Made by a program: the position numbers and the translations under genes
Assembly: GCF_014648315.1 (NCBI RefSeq)
Contig: NZ_BMQW01000001.1
Coordinates: forward strand, 806,001-870,000
Direction: 5' to 3'
Length of the DNA stretch: 64,000 nt
From: Shewanella ulleungensis
Lineage (GTDB): Bacteria > Pseudomonadota > Gammaproteobacteria > Enterobacterales > Shewanellaceae
The notes under the pieces: model-generated
The model's database searches: none
What the model was told of the DNA's origin: nothing
The model's input: only the letters and a program-made list of their open reading frames with translations
Shown: positions 54,292 through 63,678 of the stretch, one piece after another
How positions within the stretch are numbered: position 1 is the stretch's first letter
Layout: each line of letters begins with the position of its first letter

Positions 54292-56127
54292 TTAATTAGC
54301 AAGCAAATTAAAGAAATCGTCTATTGGCATCGGTTTGTGAAAAAAGTATCCCTGAAATGCGTGACAACCAATGCCAATTAAAGTGTCAACCTCTGCTTGT
54401 GTCTCTACTCCTTCTGCTATTAATCCTAATTTAAAAGTGCGAGCAATTAACATCGTAGCTTCAACGATTGCGCGGCTATCATCACGCTTATCGATTAACG
54501 ATACAAAACTCCTATCAATTTTAATTTTATCGACAGGTAGATGTTTAAGGTAACTTAACGATGAATAACCAGTACCAAAATCATCAATAGACAATTCAAA
54601 CCCAATTTGTTTTAGCGCTGTAATTTTTGCTACAGCCAAATCAATATCTTCGAGCATCGCACTTTCGGTTAACTCAAGTTCAATATCACTGACTTTAATG
54701 TGATGTTTATTAATAATTACACTAATACGCTCAATAAAATCAACTTGATAAAACTGTTTGGCGCTTACATTTATGGCTAATTTAATTGGGTTTTTCAATG
54801 GTAAAGTTTGTAATGAAGTAATACACAAGCAGGCTTGTTCAAATATCCATTCACCTAACGGGATAATAAACCCAGTTTTTTCTGCAATACCAATAAATTC
54901 ATCCGGAGAAATAAAGCCCAGTTGTGAGTGTTGCCAGCGGATCAACAACTCCGCCCCAATTATTTCTCCCAATTGATTAACTTGGGGTTGTGCCACCATA
55001 AAAAAGTCTTGCTGAGTTAACGCTTTACGCATATCGGTATCGAGTAAATATCGACGACGTGTTTGTTTTTCCATGTCTTGTTGATAAAAAACAGAGCTAG
55101 TACCTGTAGAAACCTTAGCCTTAGACATGGCTAAATCGGCCTGCATATACACGGTATACGCATCGCAACTACTCGCAGAGAAATAGGTTACACCTATGCT
55201 CGCATTCACGTCGATACTCCGATCATCAATCAGGTAATTCGACGAGAAACACTGATGAACCTTACGTAACAAAAGCTCAAGATACTGAGGCAAATTAAGT
55301 TGACTCGGGCATAAAATAACAAAGGCATTTCCAGAAAAACGCCCTAACACTTCTTGCTCAAGGCATATTTTTTGTAATCGCTGAGCAACTTGGCACAGCA
55401 ATTCGTCACCAACCAAATGCCCAAGTGAGTCATTAATATCTCTAAAACTATCTAGATCGATATAAATGATAGCCCCAGAGAGTTCATGATGCTGGCATAG
55501 TTCTATATGTTGATTAAGCTCATTAATTAGGTGAGTCCGGTTGGGCAACCCCGTTAATTGGTCATGAAATGCTATAAAGGTTAGCTGTTGCTCTGCTTGT
55601 TTTCTGCGCTCAACCTCACTGACAACTTGTGAGTGTTGCAATGACGCTCTACAGACATAAAATAAATCTTCTACTGCTGGAGTAATGGCATTAATAACTA
55701 GTTGCGGAAGTGGGGTGTGATTACGTTCGAGTACAAAAAAAGTGTGAGCGGTAAAAGCAAAAAGGTGATAATAAGTCCCTTGATAAACAACATGTTTCGT
55801 TACCACGTGTTCCACACTCGGCTCACTTAATATTTCGGTAAAGAAAGCTTTAATCGCGGGAACTTGTTCAGGAAAACATGCCGTAATATTTGGCATGCAA
55901 ATTCGCCCTAGATCATTACACGTAATCTCGTTAGCTGAAAATAAAGCACCAGTGTATTTTGTTGGCATATATAAATACGCCGCTCTAACAGACAAACGAC
56001 GGATACAAGTTTCCATATACCTACGGCACAAAGATCTTAAATCCGCGTTAGCATTAAGGCTTCGGGTTATCTCATACTGTATAGATACCAGTTCTAATGT
56101 TGCCAAATAGGAGGGTGAATGATCCAC
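54292..56127 (-). CDS. c-di-GMP phosphodiesterase with degenerate GGDEF and EAL domains
   Basis: A GTG start at 56127 with GGAGG 8 nt upstream was chosen; it lies 1 nt past the FIST stop, while a TTG frame start at 56142 would overlap it. The 611-residue protein has an N-terminal sensory region (~1-165), a GGDEF domain whose signature is SGNAF (degenerate, so no cyclase activity expected) and an EAL domain. The EAL motif reads ELL (AELLIRW), but its Glu is kept, as are INVSAKQF, ELTES, DDFGTGYSSL and AEGVET, so hydrolysis is probable. It pairs with the FIST protein, which may sense a ligand. Confidence 0.9.
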   Translation of the reverse strand: MDHSPSYLATLELVSIQYEITRSLNANADLRSLCRRYMETCIRRLSVRAAYLYMPTKYTGALFSANEITCNDLGRICMPNITACFPEQVPAIKAFFTEILSEPSVEHVVTKHVVYQGTYYHLFAFTAHTFFVLERNHTPLPQLVINAITPAVEDLFYVCRASLQHSQVVSEVERRKQAEQQLTFIAFHDQLTGLPNRTHLINELNQHIELCQHHELSGAIIYIDLDSFRDINDSLGHLVGDELLCQVAQRLQKICLEQEVLGRFSGNAFVILCPSQLNLPQYLELLLRKVHQCFSSNYLIDDRSIDVNASIGVTYFSASSCDAYTVYMQADLAMSKAKVSTGTSSVFYQQDMEKQTRRRYLLDTDMRKALTQQDFFMVAQPQVNQLGEIIGAELLIRWQHSQLGFISPDEFIGIAEKTGFIIPLGEWIFEQACLCITSLQTLPLKNPIKLAINVSAKQFYQVDFIERISVIINKHHIKVSDIELELTESAMLEDIDLAVAKITALKQIGFELSIDDFGTGYSSLSYLKHLPVDKIKIDRSFVSLIDKRDDSRAIVEATMLIARTFKLGLIAEGVETQAEVDTLIGIGCHAFQGYFFHKPMPIDDFFNLLAN

Positions 56128-56128
56128 G

Positions 56129-57274
56129 TCACAAACCTCCAAGTACTATCGTTTTATTAAGAAACTGAATTGCCCCTTGGCTTGTATTTTTTATCTCGCC
56201 AATCGACAGCACGCCCGCAAGTTTTTTTCCTGAGGGCAATTGCGCATTTATGGCATCCAATTCCAATTGGTAATCATCATGTAAAAATAACGCCCGAGAG
56301 ATGCAATCAACTAACACTACATATTGCATTTCCCCGACAATATCGCGCTGCAATTTAGCTGCAAATTGAGCTCCAGCGTCATTTGCAGCAGAAATTAATT
56401 TGTCTTTTGTCGCATGAAGTATATAAACCAAACTATTTTCGGCGACATTACCAACACACACCAAACTATGGCCTTTTACCGCGATAATATCCCTGACTAA
56501 ATACTCTTCATCTAACTGCTTTAAGCCAAAAGGATAACAGTGAATATGCTCTTCAATATTATCAGTATTGATATCAATCCCACTTGCCGTCGATATCGCA
56601 TCACAAAATACATCTGTTGCAGGTTGATAATTCAGACAATGGATGACATTTTCACTGGCTTCTGTGACTAAGTATGGCCCAGCAATATGAGATAAATCAT
56701 GCTTGCCTTCCACTTGCAACTTTACGTCATTCGATAAACAAAAAAGAATTGCTGCATTTCTAAAGCAGCCGAGCTCATTCGCTACACAGTAGTTAAATCG
56801 ATTATTAATATCGCCCACTCCAGCGCCAATTAATACTCGGTCACTACCTAAGTTTTCATAAACCGTGGCAATAAAAGGCTCTACTGCAGAACTTAAACCA
56901 TCAACAAATATTGCAGCGGAACCTAAAGTACCGTTAGTCACAACAAATTGCTGTAGTTGTTGGCATAAAAGATCATGATCAGCGGCAATATCAGGAATAA
57001 GCAAACTGCATATTGGGTGTATAAACCCAAGAATTAATGCGCCTTTATAACTATAATATTCACCAAATATGACACCTGGAATAACACAGGCATTTAATGG
57101 TACAGGAGAAGCAAGGGCAAGCTCGGGGATAGACTCAATACGAAATGTCGACTGGCAACCAATTAGCACTAAAACATACTGCGCACCATTGTTGACAGTA
57201 TGTTCTATTAATGAAACAACACGCTCCTTGGTTGCTTCATCTGTGTATTCGATATTGGTGAAAATGGCTGTCAT
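56129..57274 (-). CDS. FIST-domain sensory protein
   Basis: A 381-residue protein with a FIST N domain (GCQSTFRIESIPE...AAIFVDGLSSAVEPFIATVYENLG) and a FIST C domain (~205-370, with PFGLKQLDEEYLVRDI). FIST domains are small-molecule sensor domains often linked to signalling outputs. The EAL gene follows after 1 nt, so it may deliver its signal to that phosphodiesterase. No membrane segments. Confidence 0.85.
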   Translation of the reverse strand: MTAIFTNIEYTDEATKERVVSLIEHTVNNGAQYVLVLIGCQSTFRIESIPELALASPVPLNACVIPGVIFGEYYSYKGALILGFIHPICSLLIPDIAADHDLLCQQLQQFVVTNGTLGSAAIFVDGLSSAVEPFIATVYENLGSDRVLIGAGVGDINNRFNYCVANELGCFRNAAILFCLSNDVKLQVEGKHDLSHIAGPYLVTEASENVIHCLNYQPATDVFCDAISTASGIDINTDNIEEHIHCYPFGLKQLDEEYLVRDIIAVKGHSLVCVGNVAENSLVYILHATKDKLISAANDAGAQFAAKLQRDIVGEMQYVVLVDCISRALFLHDDYQLELDAINAQLPSGKKLAGVLSIGEIKNTSQGAIQFLNKTIVLGGL

Positions 57275-57601
57275 TATTTATCTGAAATCCCTTATCATTA
57301 AATGGCTAAATAATCATAGCTGAAATGGGTATAGCCACCACACTGCAAACAATTATATGTGGCAAGCATCACACTAAGTCATTATAAAAAATCATAAAAA
57401 AAATATTCCCAATAACTTATGCGTCGTAATTTCAGCGCTAACAAATCCGTGTAAGCCTGATATCAAATCTGATATACAACACCTCAATATAACCTTATAT
57501 ACAATGATGAAACAAGTCGTAACTGAATGATATTCTGCAGAACAATCAAATGAATTAAGTCACAATGTCACCCACAAGAACGCAGGTGACGATATGTTGT
57601 T
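57275..57601. other. intergenic region, no gene seen
   Basis: AT-rich leader of the FIST gene. A GTCACC/GGTGAC hairpin lies near 57568-57592, but the T-run beside it is poor. Confidence 0.35.
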
Positions 57602-58810
57602 TTAAGCAAGTAAGCTTTCTAAACACTGCTCTTTAATGCCGTAAAAGGCTTTAATGTCAGCTACCTGCTGTAAAATTGCGCTATTGTCTCGTGGTTGTTT
57701 TCGCTTTTGCGCTAAGATCATTTTATTTTTGCTGGTGTGTTCCAGTGAAATAAATTCAAAAACTTGGGTGTCATAGCCATGGGCTTCTAACAATAATGCA
57801 CGTAAGCCATCGGTGACCATTTCAGCTTCTTGCCCCATGTGAATACCATGTTGTAACAAAGGTGCTAACATAGCAGGGCTTTTCATTTGTGGACGAATTT
57901 GCTTATGGCAACAAGGCGAACACATAATAATTTCCGCACCGGTTTGGATCCCCATGTGAAGCGCATAATCGGTAGCGATATCACATGCATGTAAAGCAAT
58001 CATGATATTAATACCTTGTGCTTTAAAATGTTGTACATCGCCTTGTTCAAACTTAATCCCTGGCAAAGCCAACTTCGTCGCGGTTTGATTACACAAGTCT
58101 ACCAACCCTTGACGAAGTTCAACCCCAGTCACTTGAGTGTTAACTTGCAACTTATCGGTAAAATAATCATGTACAGCGAAGGTTAGGTACGCCTTGCCAG
58201 AGCCAAAATCAGCAATATGCACTTCATTTTTTTCAGCTAAGCCAGTGTTATCAATGGCACGAGATAACACTTCAATAAACTTATTGATTTGCTTCCACTT
58301 TCGTGACATCGACGGAATAATCTCGCCATTCGCATCAGTAATGCCAAGTTCACGTAAATAGGGACGATTTTGCTCTACAAAACGCTTTTTAGCGCGGTTG
58401 TGTAACATTGCGCTATCGTCGGCGTTAACTTCTTTGCCACTGATTTTAGGGGTATTTTTATTACGATATTTATTGATTAATACTTTACCCTTTTTACTGA
58501 TACTCAACTGTACTTCCCACTCATTGGTAATTAAATGTGCGCTTTGAAAATCTTTCCCTAACCACTGCTGGCAAAGGGTTCCTGCGTCAACGAGTTCAAT
58601 ATTTTTGGTGATATGATTCGTACGGTATTCGTATAAACAAGACGCAAGTCGCTGACCTTTAAGCTCAATAGTGCGCACTGCAATGCGTGTTAGTTCTTTA
58701 TCTTCGCCACGGTATTTTGAAAACACTAAACGTTGCAAGGTGTTGTCAGTTAACGCGCTAACACATTGATGAATAAAGTCATTAAGTTCGAGGGAAGTTA
58801 CGTTTGACAT
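57602..58810 (-). CDS. class I SAM-dependent methyltransferase
   Basis: The ATG at 58810 (MSNVTSLELNDFI) was chosen over the far 58852 start. The 402-residue protein has an N-terminal basic RNA-binding-like half and a Rossmann methyltransferase domain in the second half: HIADFGSGKAYLTFAVHDYF is motif I, ALHACDIATDYAL motif IV and MCSPCCHKQIRPQ carries a CC pair. This matches the Methyltransf_32-type group related to METTL25. RNA is a plausible substrate, not shown. Confidence 0.8.
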   Translation of the reverse strand: MSNVTSLELNDFIHQCVSALTDNTLQRLVFSKYRGEDKELTRIAVRTIELKGQRLASCLYEYRTNHITKNIELVDAGTLCQQWLGKDFQSAHLITNEWEVQLSISKKGKVLINKYRNKNTPKISGKEVNADDSAMLHNRAKKRFVEQNRPYLRELGITDANGEIIPSMSRKWKQINKFIEVLSRAIDNTGLAEKNEVHIADFGSGKAYLTFAVHDYFTDKLQVNTQVTGVELRQGLVDLCNQTATKLALPGIKFEQGDVQHFKAQGINIMIALHACDIATDYALHMGIQTGAEIIMCSPCCHKQIRPQMKSPAMLAPLLQHGIHMGQEAEMVTDGLRALLLEAHGYDTQVFEFISLEHTSKNKMILAQKRKQPRDNSAILQQVADIKAFYGIKEQCLESLLA

Positions 58811-59073
58811 TGATATCTCGTTTACAGTAAATAATTTAAAGCGGCATGACACAAATGATCCTAGTGAATCTAGTGAATCTATCCGAGTGCATCACCTGCG
58901 GCTAATTCAGATGGCCTATTCTACACCAACTAGCCGAAACAACTCCCCTATTGATTTGAATTGGCCTATCTGATGGGAGTCACTAGCTCCTGTATCAGCT
59001 GAAATATGACAGTCTTAATATTGATGTTGTTGTCTGCCGTACAAACCAACCAATTGATTTTTAATACTAAAAA

Positions 59074-59517
59074 TTAACCTTCAGCACTTACAACCTCAAA
59101 CGCTATTGTTTGTAGAATTTCTTCTGCGACAATAATGACAAACTGATACGAACCAGGATAGAACCGCTTTTTATCATCAAATAAAATAGCTTCATAATTT
59201 ACATTCACCGGCGGCTTAATTATCCAGTAACCATCTGTTGTGAATAGTTCATAGGTACCAGTGACGTCATTAAACTTAAAAATATAGTAGCCTAATGAGT
59301 AACTTAATTTATCTAAGTTTTCAATTCTAACCCCAAACCTATTAAGAGGAACGCCATCTTTTGATATTATTTTTAGATTAGGATTGATGACATAAGCACC
59401 ATCAACTTCACTGATGTGACCAAACTCAAGCTTAAATCCTTGCACTATCTGTTCTTGAGGCATAGTGGTACAGGCAGACAATAACCAAAGCAATAAACAC
59501 ACTATAAACTTATTCAT
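59074..59517 (-). CDS. small putative lipoprotein
   Basis: A 147-residue protein with a lipoprotein signal (CLLLWLLSAC lipobox). The rest is rich in Tyr and beta-strand-like stretches (YSLGYYIFKFND, YPGSYQFVIIVAEE) suggesting a small immunoglobulin-like fold. No family is recognised and no partner gene adjoins it. Confidence 0.65.
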   Translation of the reverse strand: MNKFIVCLLLWLLSACTTMPQEQIVQGFKLEFGHISEVDGAYVINPNLKIISKDGVPLNRFGVRIENLDKLSYSLGYYIFKFNDVTGTYELFTTDGYWIIKPPVNVNYEAILFDDKKRFYPGSYQFVIIVAEEILQTIAFEVVSAEG

Positions 59518-60070
59518 AAATCCCTTTTAAAAAACACTAATAATACCTTTGGAAAAAATAACATAACTCGTTTTCATTGCTTTTGCGATAACTTTGCGCG
59601 ATACATTCAACTCATCAATTTTAAACAATATGTTTAAAATTTTAGTGTTAAATGAATGGTCTATTCGCTGTCTTCTAAATTCAGTACCAATTGAAATAAG
59701 TGACTATGTTTTCCTTTGGCCATATTAGGTTACCTATTAGGATAGGGGTATGAATCAAGGTAATTAAGCCTAGTTGAGCATTGACGATTTGACCCAATGA
59801 CGTGGGTCGCCATGTCAGTGTTTATGCAACACAAATGACCTTTGTGAAACAGTAGAAAAAGAAGAATCCTAACAGCATTGGAGTAACAGATTATAATTTT
59901 GGATCACGAGTCTGTCATCGCGGTCTATCTTATCTTCAACAAGTTGACGTATAAAAATATTGTGTATAATACTTGAGCAATTATACATAGATGAAATATT
60001 GAACTATGGTAATGTTAAAGCGCCAAAAATATTGCGCGACACGTTCAATACTAACGATTAACTTTTTATT
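59518..60070 (+). other. long leader of the tandem GGDEF genes
   Basis: About 550 bp without an open frame of note. It carries the candidate promoter at 59944-59970 and otherwise AT-rich sequence. Confidence 0.4.
59944..59970 (+). promoter_or_regulatory. candidate sigma-70 promoter for the GGDEF pair
   Basis: TTGACG (59944-59949) and TATAAT (59965-59970) are separated by 15 nt, slightly short of the ideal 17. They lie ~110-140 bp upstream of the first GGDEF gene. Confidence 0.45.
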
Positions 60071-61234
60071 TTGAACTTAGGAGTCATCATAAAAAACAAC
60101 AACTTAAAAATAACACAGTCAATTTATTCAACATTAGCATCTACCATAAGGTCATTGATTAACTGTGGTGTAAAATCTGGGTCTATTGCTAATTTTGAAG
60201 CGATTCAAAGCATCAATATGATTTGTTTGTTTTTAATTGCAGGCAGTGTTTTCTATGCATTGCAGTGGGGAGTATTCAACTACTACCCTCTAATGGTGTT
60301 AAGTCTCATGTTTAGCATCAATTATTCGTTTTGTTTTGTATGGATGCGAATAGGAAAGCCGAATTATGCGGCATATCATTGCCTTATTAGCGCCATCGTT
60401 CATTTTAGCGTTTATTCAATCGTCATTTTTAACCGTGACGCTGGTTATCAGTGGTTTTTAATCGCAATAATTCCAGCCTCTTTTTTGATGATCCCTTCCG
60501 CTTCACGATGGCATCACGTTGCGTTTTCATTGGTTGCTATGCTTGTGATAATAGTGAGTGAAACAGGCATATACGGAGCCCCCATTTATACATTTCCCGC
60601 CGAACTTCGTACTTTATCTATATTAATTGAAGGCTTATTTTTAGTTATAGGACTCAACCTGACAATGCAAATATGTAACCATTCAATTGATAAGTATCAA
60701 TCGAAGTTAGTCGCGTTAGGGCAAAAAGATGAACTCACGGATATTGCTAACCGCCGTTTTTTTATGTCTTCAATTAAGCAGTTGGCACAAAAAGAGCAAT
60801 CAAACTATTTTATTTTAACTTTGGATTTGGATCATTTTAAAAAACTCAATGACCAATATGGACACGCCGTAGGCGATCAAGCGTTAATCAATGTTGCAAA
60901 CACCATTAATACCATCATCCCTAATGGGTCATTACTGGCACGTTTGGGCGGCGAGGAATTTGCTATTTTGCTTTACTCTGACACTAGAGACCACGCTATA
61001 GCCATAAGTAACAATATAAGAGTGGCGATAGCTGAACACTCAATAACTACATCTAAGGGAGAGAAAGTTAACTGCACGACGAGTATCGGAATATCGCCAT
61101 TAACTCTCGATTTTTCAGCTTCAATGCAATTATCTGACAAGGCACTATACCAGGCTAAGGAAAAAGGACGTAATTGTGTCGTGTTCCTCAACAACATACC
61201 CGTTCAAGCAGAAAATAATGAATATAAAAACTGA
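60071..61234 (+). CDS. membrane diguanylate cyclase (GGDEF), possibly AUA start
   Basis: A 387-residue frame with about six N-terminal transmembrane helices (~48-200) and a full GGDEF domain (RLGGEEFAILL; KDELTDIANRRFF start), so it should make c-di-GMP. There is no ATG start at the front: the frame opens with TTG at 60071 without a ribosome binding site. An AGGAG box (60079-60083) lies exactly 5 nt before an in-frame ATA (60089), suggesting the start is AUA or that an ATG was mutated. Coordinates use the TTG. The second GGDEF gene overlaps its 3' end by 17 nt. Confidence 0.85.
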   Translation: MNLGVIIKNNNLKITQSIYSTLASTIRSLINCGVKSGSIANFEAIQSINMICLFLIAGSVFYALQWGVFNYYPLMVLSLMFSINYSFCFVWMRIGKPNYAAYHCLISAIVHFSVYSIVIFNRDAGYQWFLIAIIPASFLMIPSASRWHHVAFSLVAMLVIIVSETGIYGAPIYTFPAELRTLSILIEGLFLVIGLNLTMQICNHSIDKYQSKLVALGQKDELTDIANRRFFMSSIKQLAQKEQSNYFILTLDLDHFKKLNDQYGHAVGDQALINVANTINTIIPNGSLLARLGGEEFAILLYSDTRDHAIAISNNIRVAIAEHSITTSKGEKVNCTTSIGISPLTLDFSASMQLSDKALYQAKEKGRNCVVFLNNIPVQAENNEYKN

Positions 61235-62258
61235 TGTATTAACCGCAGATGAAGCTGACTATGGCATACAAGCAAGCAGAATATTTGCGTTAGTCTTACT
61301 GTGTATCAATATTGTATTTATAAGCTATTTTTACTATCGCGACTATCATCTAATCGTTTTGATGGATGCAATTTTCATGGTCATTTTTATTGCGCTATAT
61401 GGACTGTCTTATACTGTTTACGCACTCCTAATTAAAGAGTCATTAATGGTTCTTTCATTATTACAAATCATGTTGCTTTCGGTCGTGTTTATTGGGAGCG
61501 ATTCTGGTATGCATTTGTACACTATAGGTATGATCCCTGCGACCTATATTTTTGTTTCACGACGACAGATTTGGCCTCGAATAAGAATGGCCACCTTATG
61601 TACTTTGGGATTAGTTTTTGCTGAGACTCAAACCATTGTTGAACCAGTATACATAATGTCTCAACATGAGCTCATGGCTATAAAAGTTATTGTCATTGCA
61701 TCAGTATGCGCAATTGTCTTTAGTTTTTTCTTACTCTTTTTTAATTATATTCAAGCTAACAATATACAGTTAAAAAAACTGTCAGAAATTGATGAACTCA
61801 CCAAAATTGCCAATCGTAGATTATTCTTACAACACCTTAAAACGCACACCAAAGAGAGTATAACTCATAGTGTATTACTTATAGATATTGACCATTTTAA
61901 GCATATTAATGATCAGTACGGCCATGCTGGCGGGGATGAAGTGCTAAAGCATGTTAGTGGATTAATGCGTTCTTTTTGCCAACAAAACGACATTGTTGCA
62001 AGGCTTGGGGGCGAAGAGTTTGCCATTTTCTTATTCAATACTACATTAGTGCAAGCGACCGTTCGTGCTGAAAACCTTTGTAAAACAATAGAAGGTTCAC
62101 CTACTGATACGATCCTATTTTCACAACCAATTCCTTGTACGGTTAGCATTGGTGTAAACGTTTTAACTGAAGATATTAAAACGAGTCTAGGTAACGCAGA
62201 CAAAGCAATGTACTCAGCAAAAGTAAATGGTCGCAATCAAGTAGTAAGCATCAAATAA
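61218..62258 (+). CDS. membrane diguanylate cyclase (GGDEF), second of a tandem pair
   Basis: The ATG at 61218 (MNIKTDVLTADEADYG) fits the family start and overlaps the upstream stop by 17 nt. The 346-residue protein has six N-terminal helices and a GGDEF domain (EIDELTKIANRRLFL, RLGGEEFAIFL). It shares architecture and the LTxIANRR/FKxxNDQYGHA blocks with its neighbour, so the two look like a tandem duplication. A c-di-GMP inhibitory I-site RxxD is not evident. Confidence 0.9.
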   Translation: MNIKTDVLTADEADYGIQASRIFALVLLCINIVFISYFYYRDYHLIVLMDAIFMVIFIALYGLSYTVYALLIKESLMVLSLLQIMLLSVVFIGSDSGMHLYTIGMIPATYIFVSRRQIWPRIRMATLCTLGLVFAETQTIVEPVYIMSQHELMAIKVIVIASVCAIVFSFFLLFFNYIQANNIQLKKLSEIDELTKIANRRLFLQHLKTHTKESITHSVLLIDIDHFKHINDQYGHAGGDEVLKHVSGLMRSFCQQNDIVARLGGEEFAIFLFNTTLVQATVRAENLCKTIEGSPTDTILFSQPIPCTVSIGVNVLTEDIKTSLGNADKAMYSAKVNGRNQVVSIK

Positions 62259-62352
62259 TAAACAACAATAAAAAAGTATTCATTCTTCATAAAAAAATGG
62301 ATGCCTTATTTATTAATACCCTTACTCACGGGGGAACATCTACATATAAAAT

Positions 62353-62759
62353 TTATGGTTTCTGAACACTCCAATAAAGAGAAGGAGACATTAACTTCCA
62401 ACCATTTTCGAACACCAATGAAAAAGCTCCAACAACCCCTTTTTGAGTAACAAAAACACAAGCAAATTTTTGATCCATGTTTGATTCCAGAACCTCACCC
62501 TTGTTTAATTCCTTTAATACAACAAATATTGAGTTAGCAAAGCTACGTCTTTACTATCAAGTTTTTCAATAATAATGTCTTTCCAATACGAACTCTTATA
62601 TTGATTATTGACTTTATTGCTTAATCATTCATTGCCCTCAACATTCAATTTATTAAGGTCTTGCAAGAACTCAGTAACTACATCATCAGGATTTAAATAC
62701 TCTGCATTAGTGTTCGAAATAAAAAATAACACTAACAACATAGATAAATATTTATTCAT
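62353..62759 (-). pseudogene. broken gene for a small secreted protein
   Basis: Starting at the ATG at 62759 (MNKYLSMLLVLFF) a signal peptide is followed by EYLNPDDVVTEFLQDLNKL. An in-frame TGA (62625) interrupts the frame after NVEGNE, then the same frame continues (SYWKDIIIEKLDSKDVALLTQY). A frameshift near 62519-62525 leads to a second block (MDQKFACVFVTQKGVVGAFSL, ENGWKLMSPSLYWSV) ending at 62353. The order signal peptide, helix, beta-rich end resembles an NTF2-like protein. One nonsense and one frameshift mutation fit recent inactivation; sequencing error cannot be excluded. Confidence 0.7.
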
Positions 62760-62958
62760 TCCTAATCCTTCCGCACAAAGCGTTTCTCTTGTCAGGACAA
62801 CCATCACGTTGATCAATTTTCACATAATTTATCAAAGATATAATCGATATTTGTGTAGTTCAAACTCTATGTCGATTACCTTTGTCGACTCGTCAGATAT
62901 CCGTAAGCGGCTGTAAATAACAATCCTAAGCCCTTGTATCAGCCTACTACAGGCTACA

Positions 62959-63663
62959 TTAAAATAATAATGCAAATACAGGCGCAGTAATGACCATAGC
63001 AATACCGGTAAAAATCATGGTTAAACTAGCAATAACACCTTCTTCTCGACCGATTTGATTCGCTTTTGCCGCACCTGCGCCGTGGGCTGAAGCGCCTAAT
63101 GAAATTCCTTTTGCCAAGCTACTTTGTATGCGTGCTGCTTTAAACAACGGTTCACAAATGAGCATTCCCATAATTCCGGTCAATAACACCAACATTGCGG
63201 TGAGTTCAGGGATACCACCAAATGCACGAGTGGCTTCAATAGCAAAAGGAGTTGATACAGAACGCACAATTAAGCTTTTAGATAACTCCGCAGGCATATG
63301 AGTAAAGTGGAGTATCATCCATGATGAGCCAACGCCTAAACATAAACCCACTAACACACCCACACTGATGGTAAGCGGATAACGTTTAATCAACGTCCTT
63401 TCTCGATAAATCGGCACTGCAAAGGCGATAGTCGCTGGCGCTAATAATGCTGGCAACCAGTGGGTAAACTGAAAATAGTCTTCGAGTGGGATCTTAAAGA
63501 TAACCACTGTCAATAATATTAATGTAGGAGCCATGATAATGGGCGCAAACCATATCCGTTGTTGACGTAAATAAAGCTGTTTACTGATGTAGTACCCCGC
63601 CAAAGTGAGTAATAAGCACATCAAACCTAATGATGAACCGCTCATAATTCTCCCTAAACCCAT
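62959..63663 (-). CDS. LrgB/CidB-family membrane protein
   Basis: A 234-residue protein with six to seven helices and the LrgB signatures LPALLAPATIAFAVPIYRERTLIKRYP and AKGISLGASAHGAGAAKANQIGREEG. LrgB/CidB proteins act with LrgA/CidA as a holin-antiholin-like pair influencing murein hydrolase release, or as metabolite exporters. The start lies 15 nt past the LrgA stop. Confidence 0.92.
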   Translation of the reverse strand: MGLGRIMSGSSLGLMCLLLTLAGYYISKQLYLRQQRIWFAPIIMAPTLILLTVVIFKIPLEDYFQFTHWLPALLAPATIAFAVPIYRERTLIKRYPLTISVGVLVGLCLGVGSSWMILHFTHMPAELSKSLIVRSVSTPFAIEATRAFGGIPELTAMLVLLTGIMGMLICEPLFKAARIQSSLAKGISLGASAHGAGAAKANQIGREEGVIASLTMIFTGIAMVITAPVFALLF

Positions 63664-63678
63664 CGAGTTAACTCACGA

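Noticed and set aside
62608-62916. 102-codon plus-strand frame
   Set aside because: It is antisense to the broken secreted-protein gene and has no translation signal.
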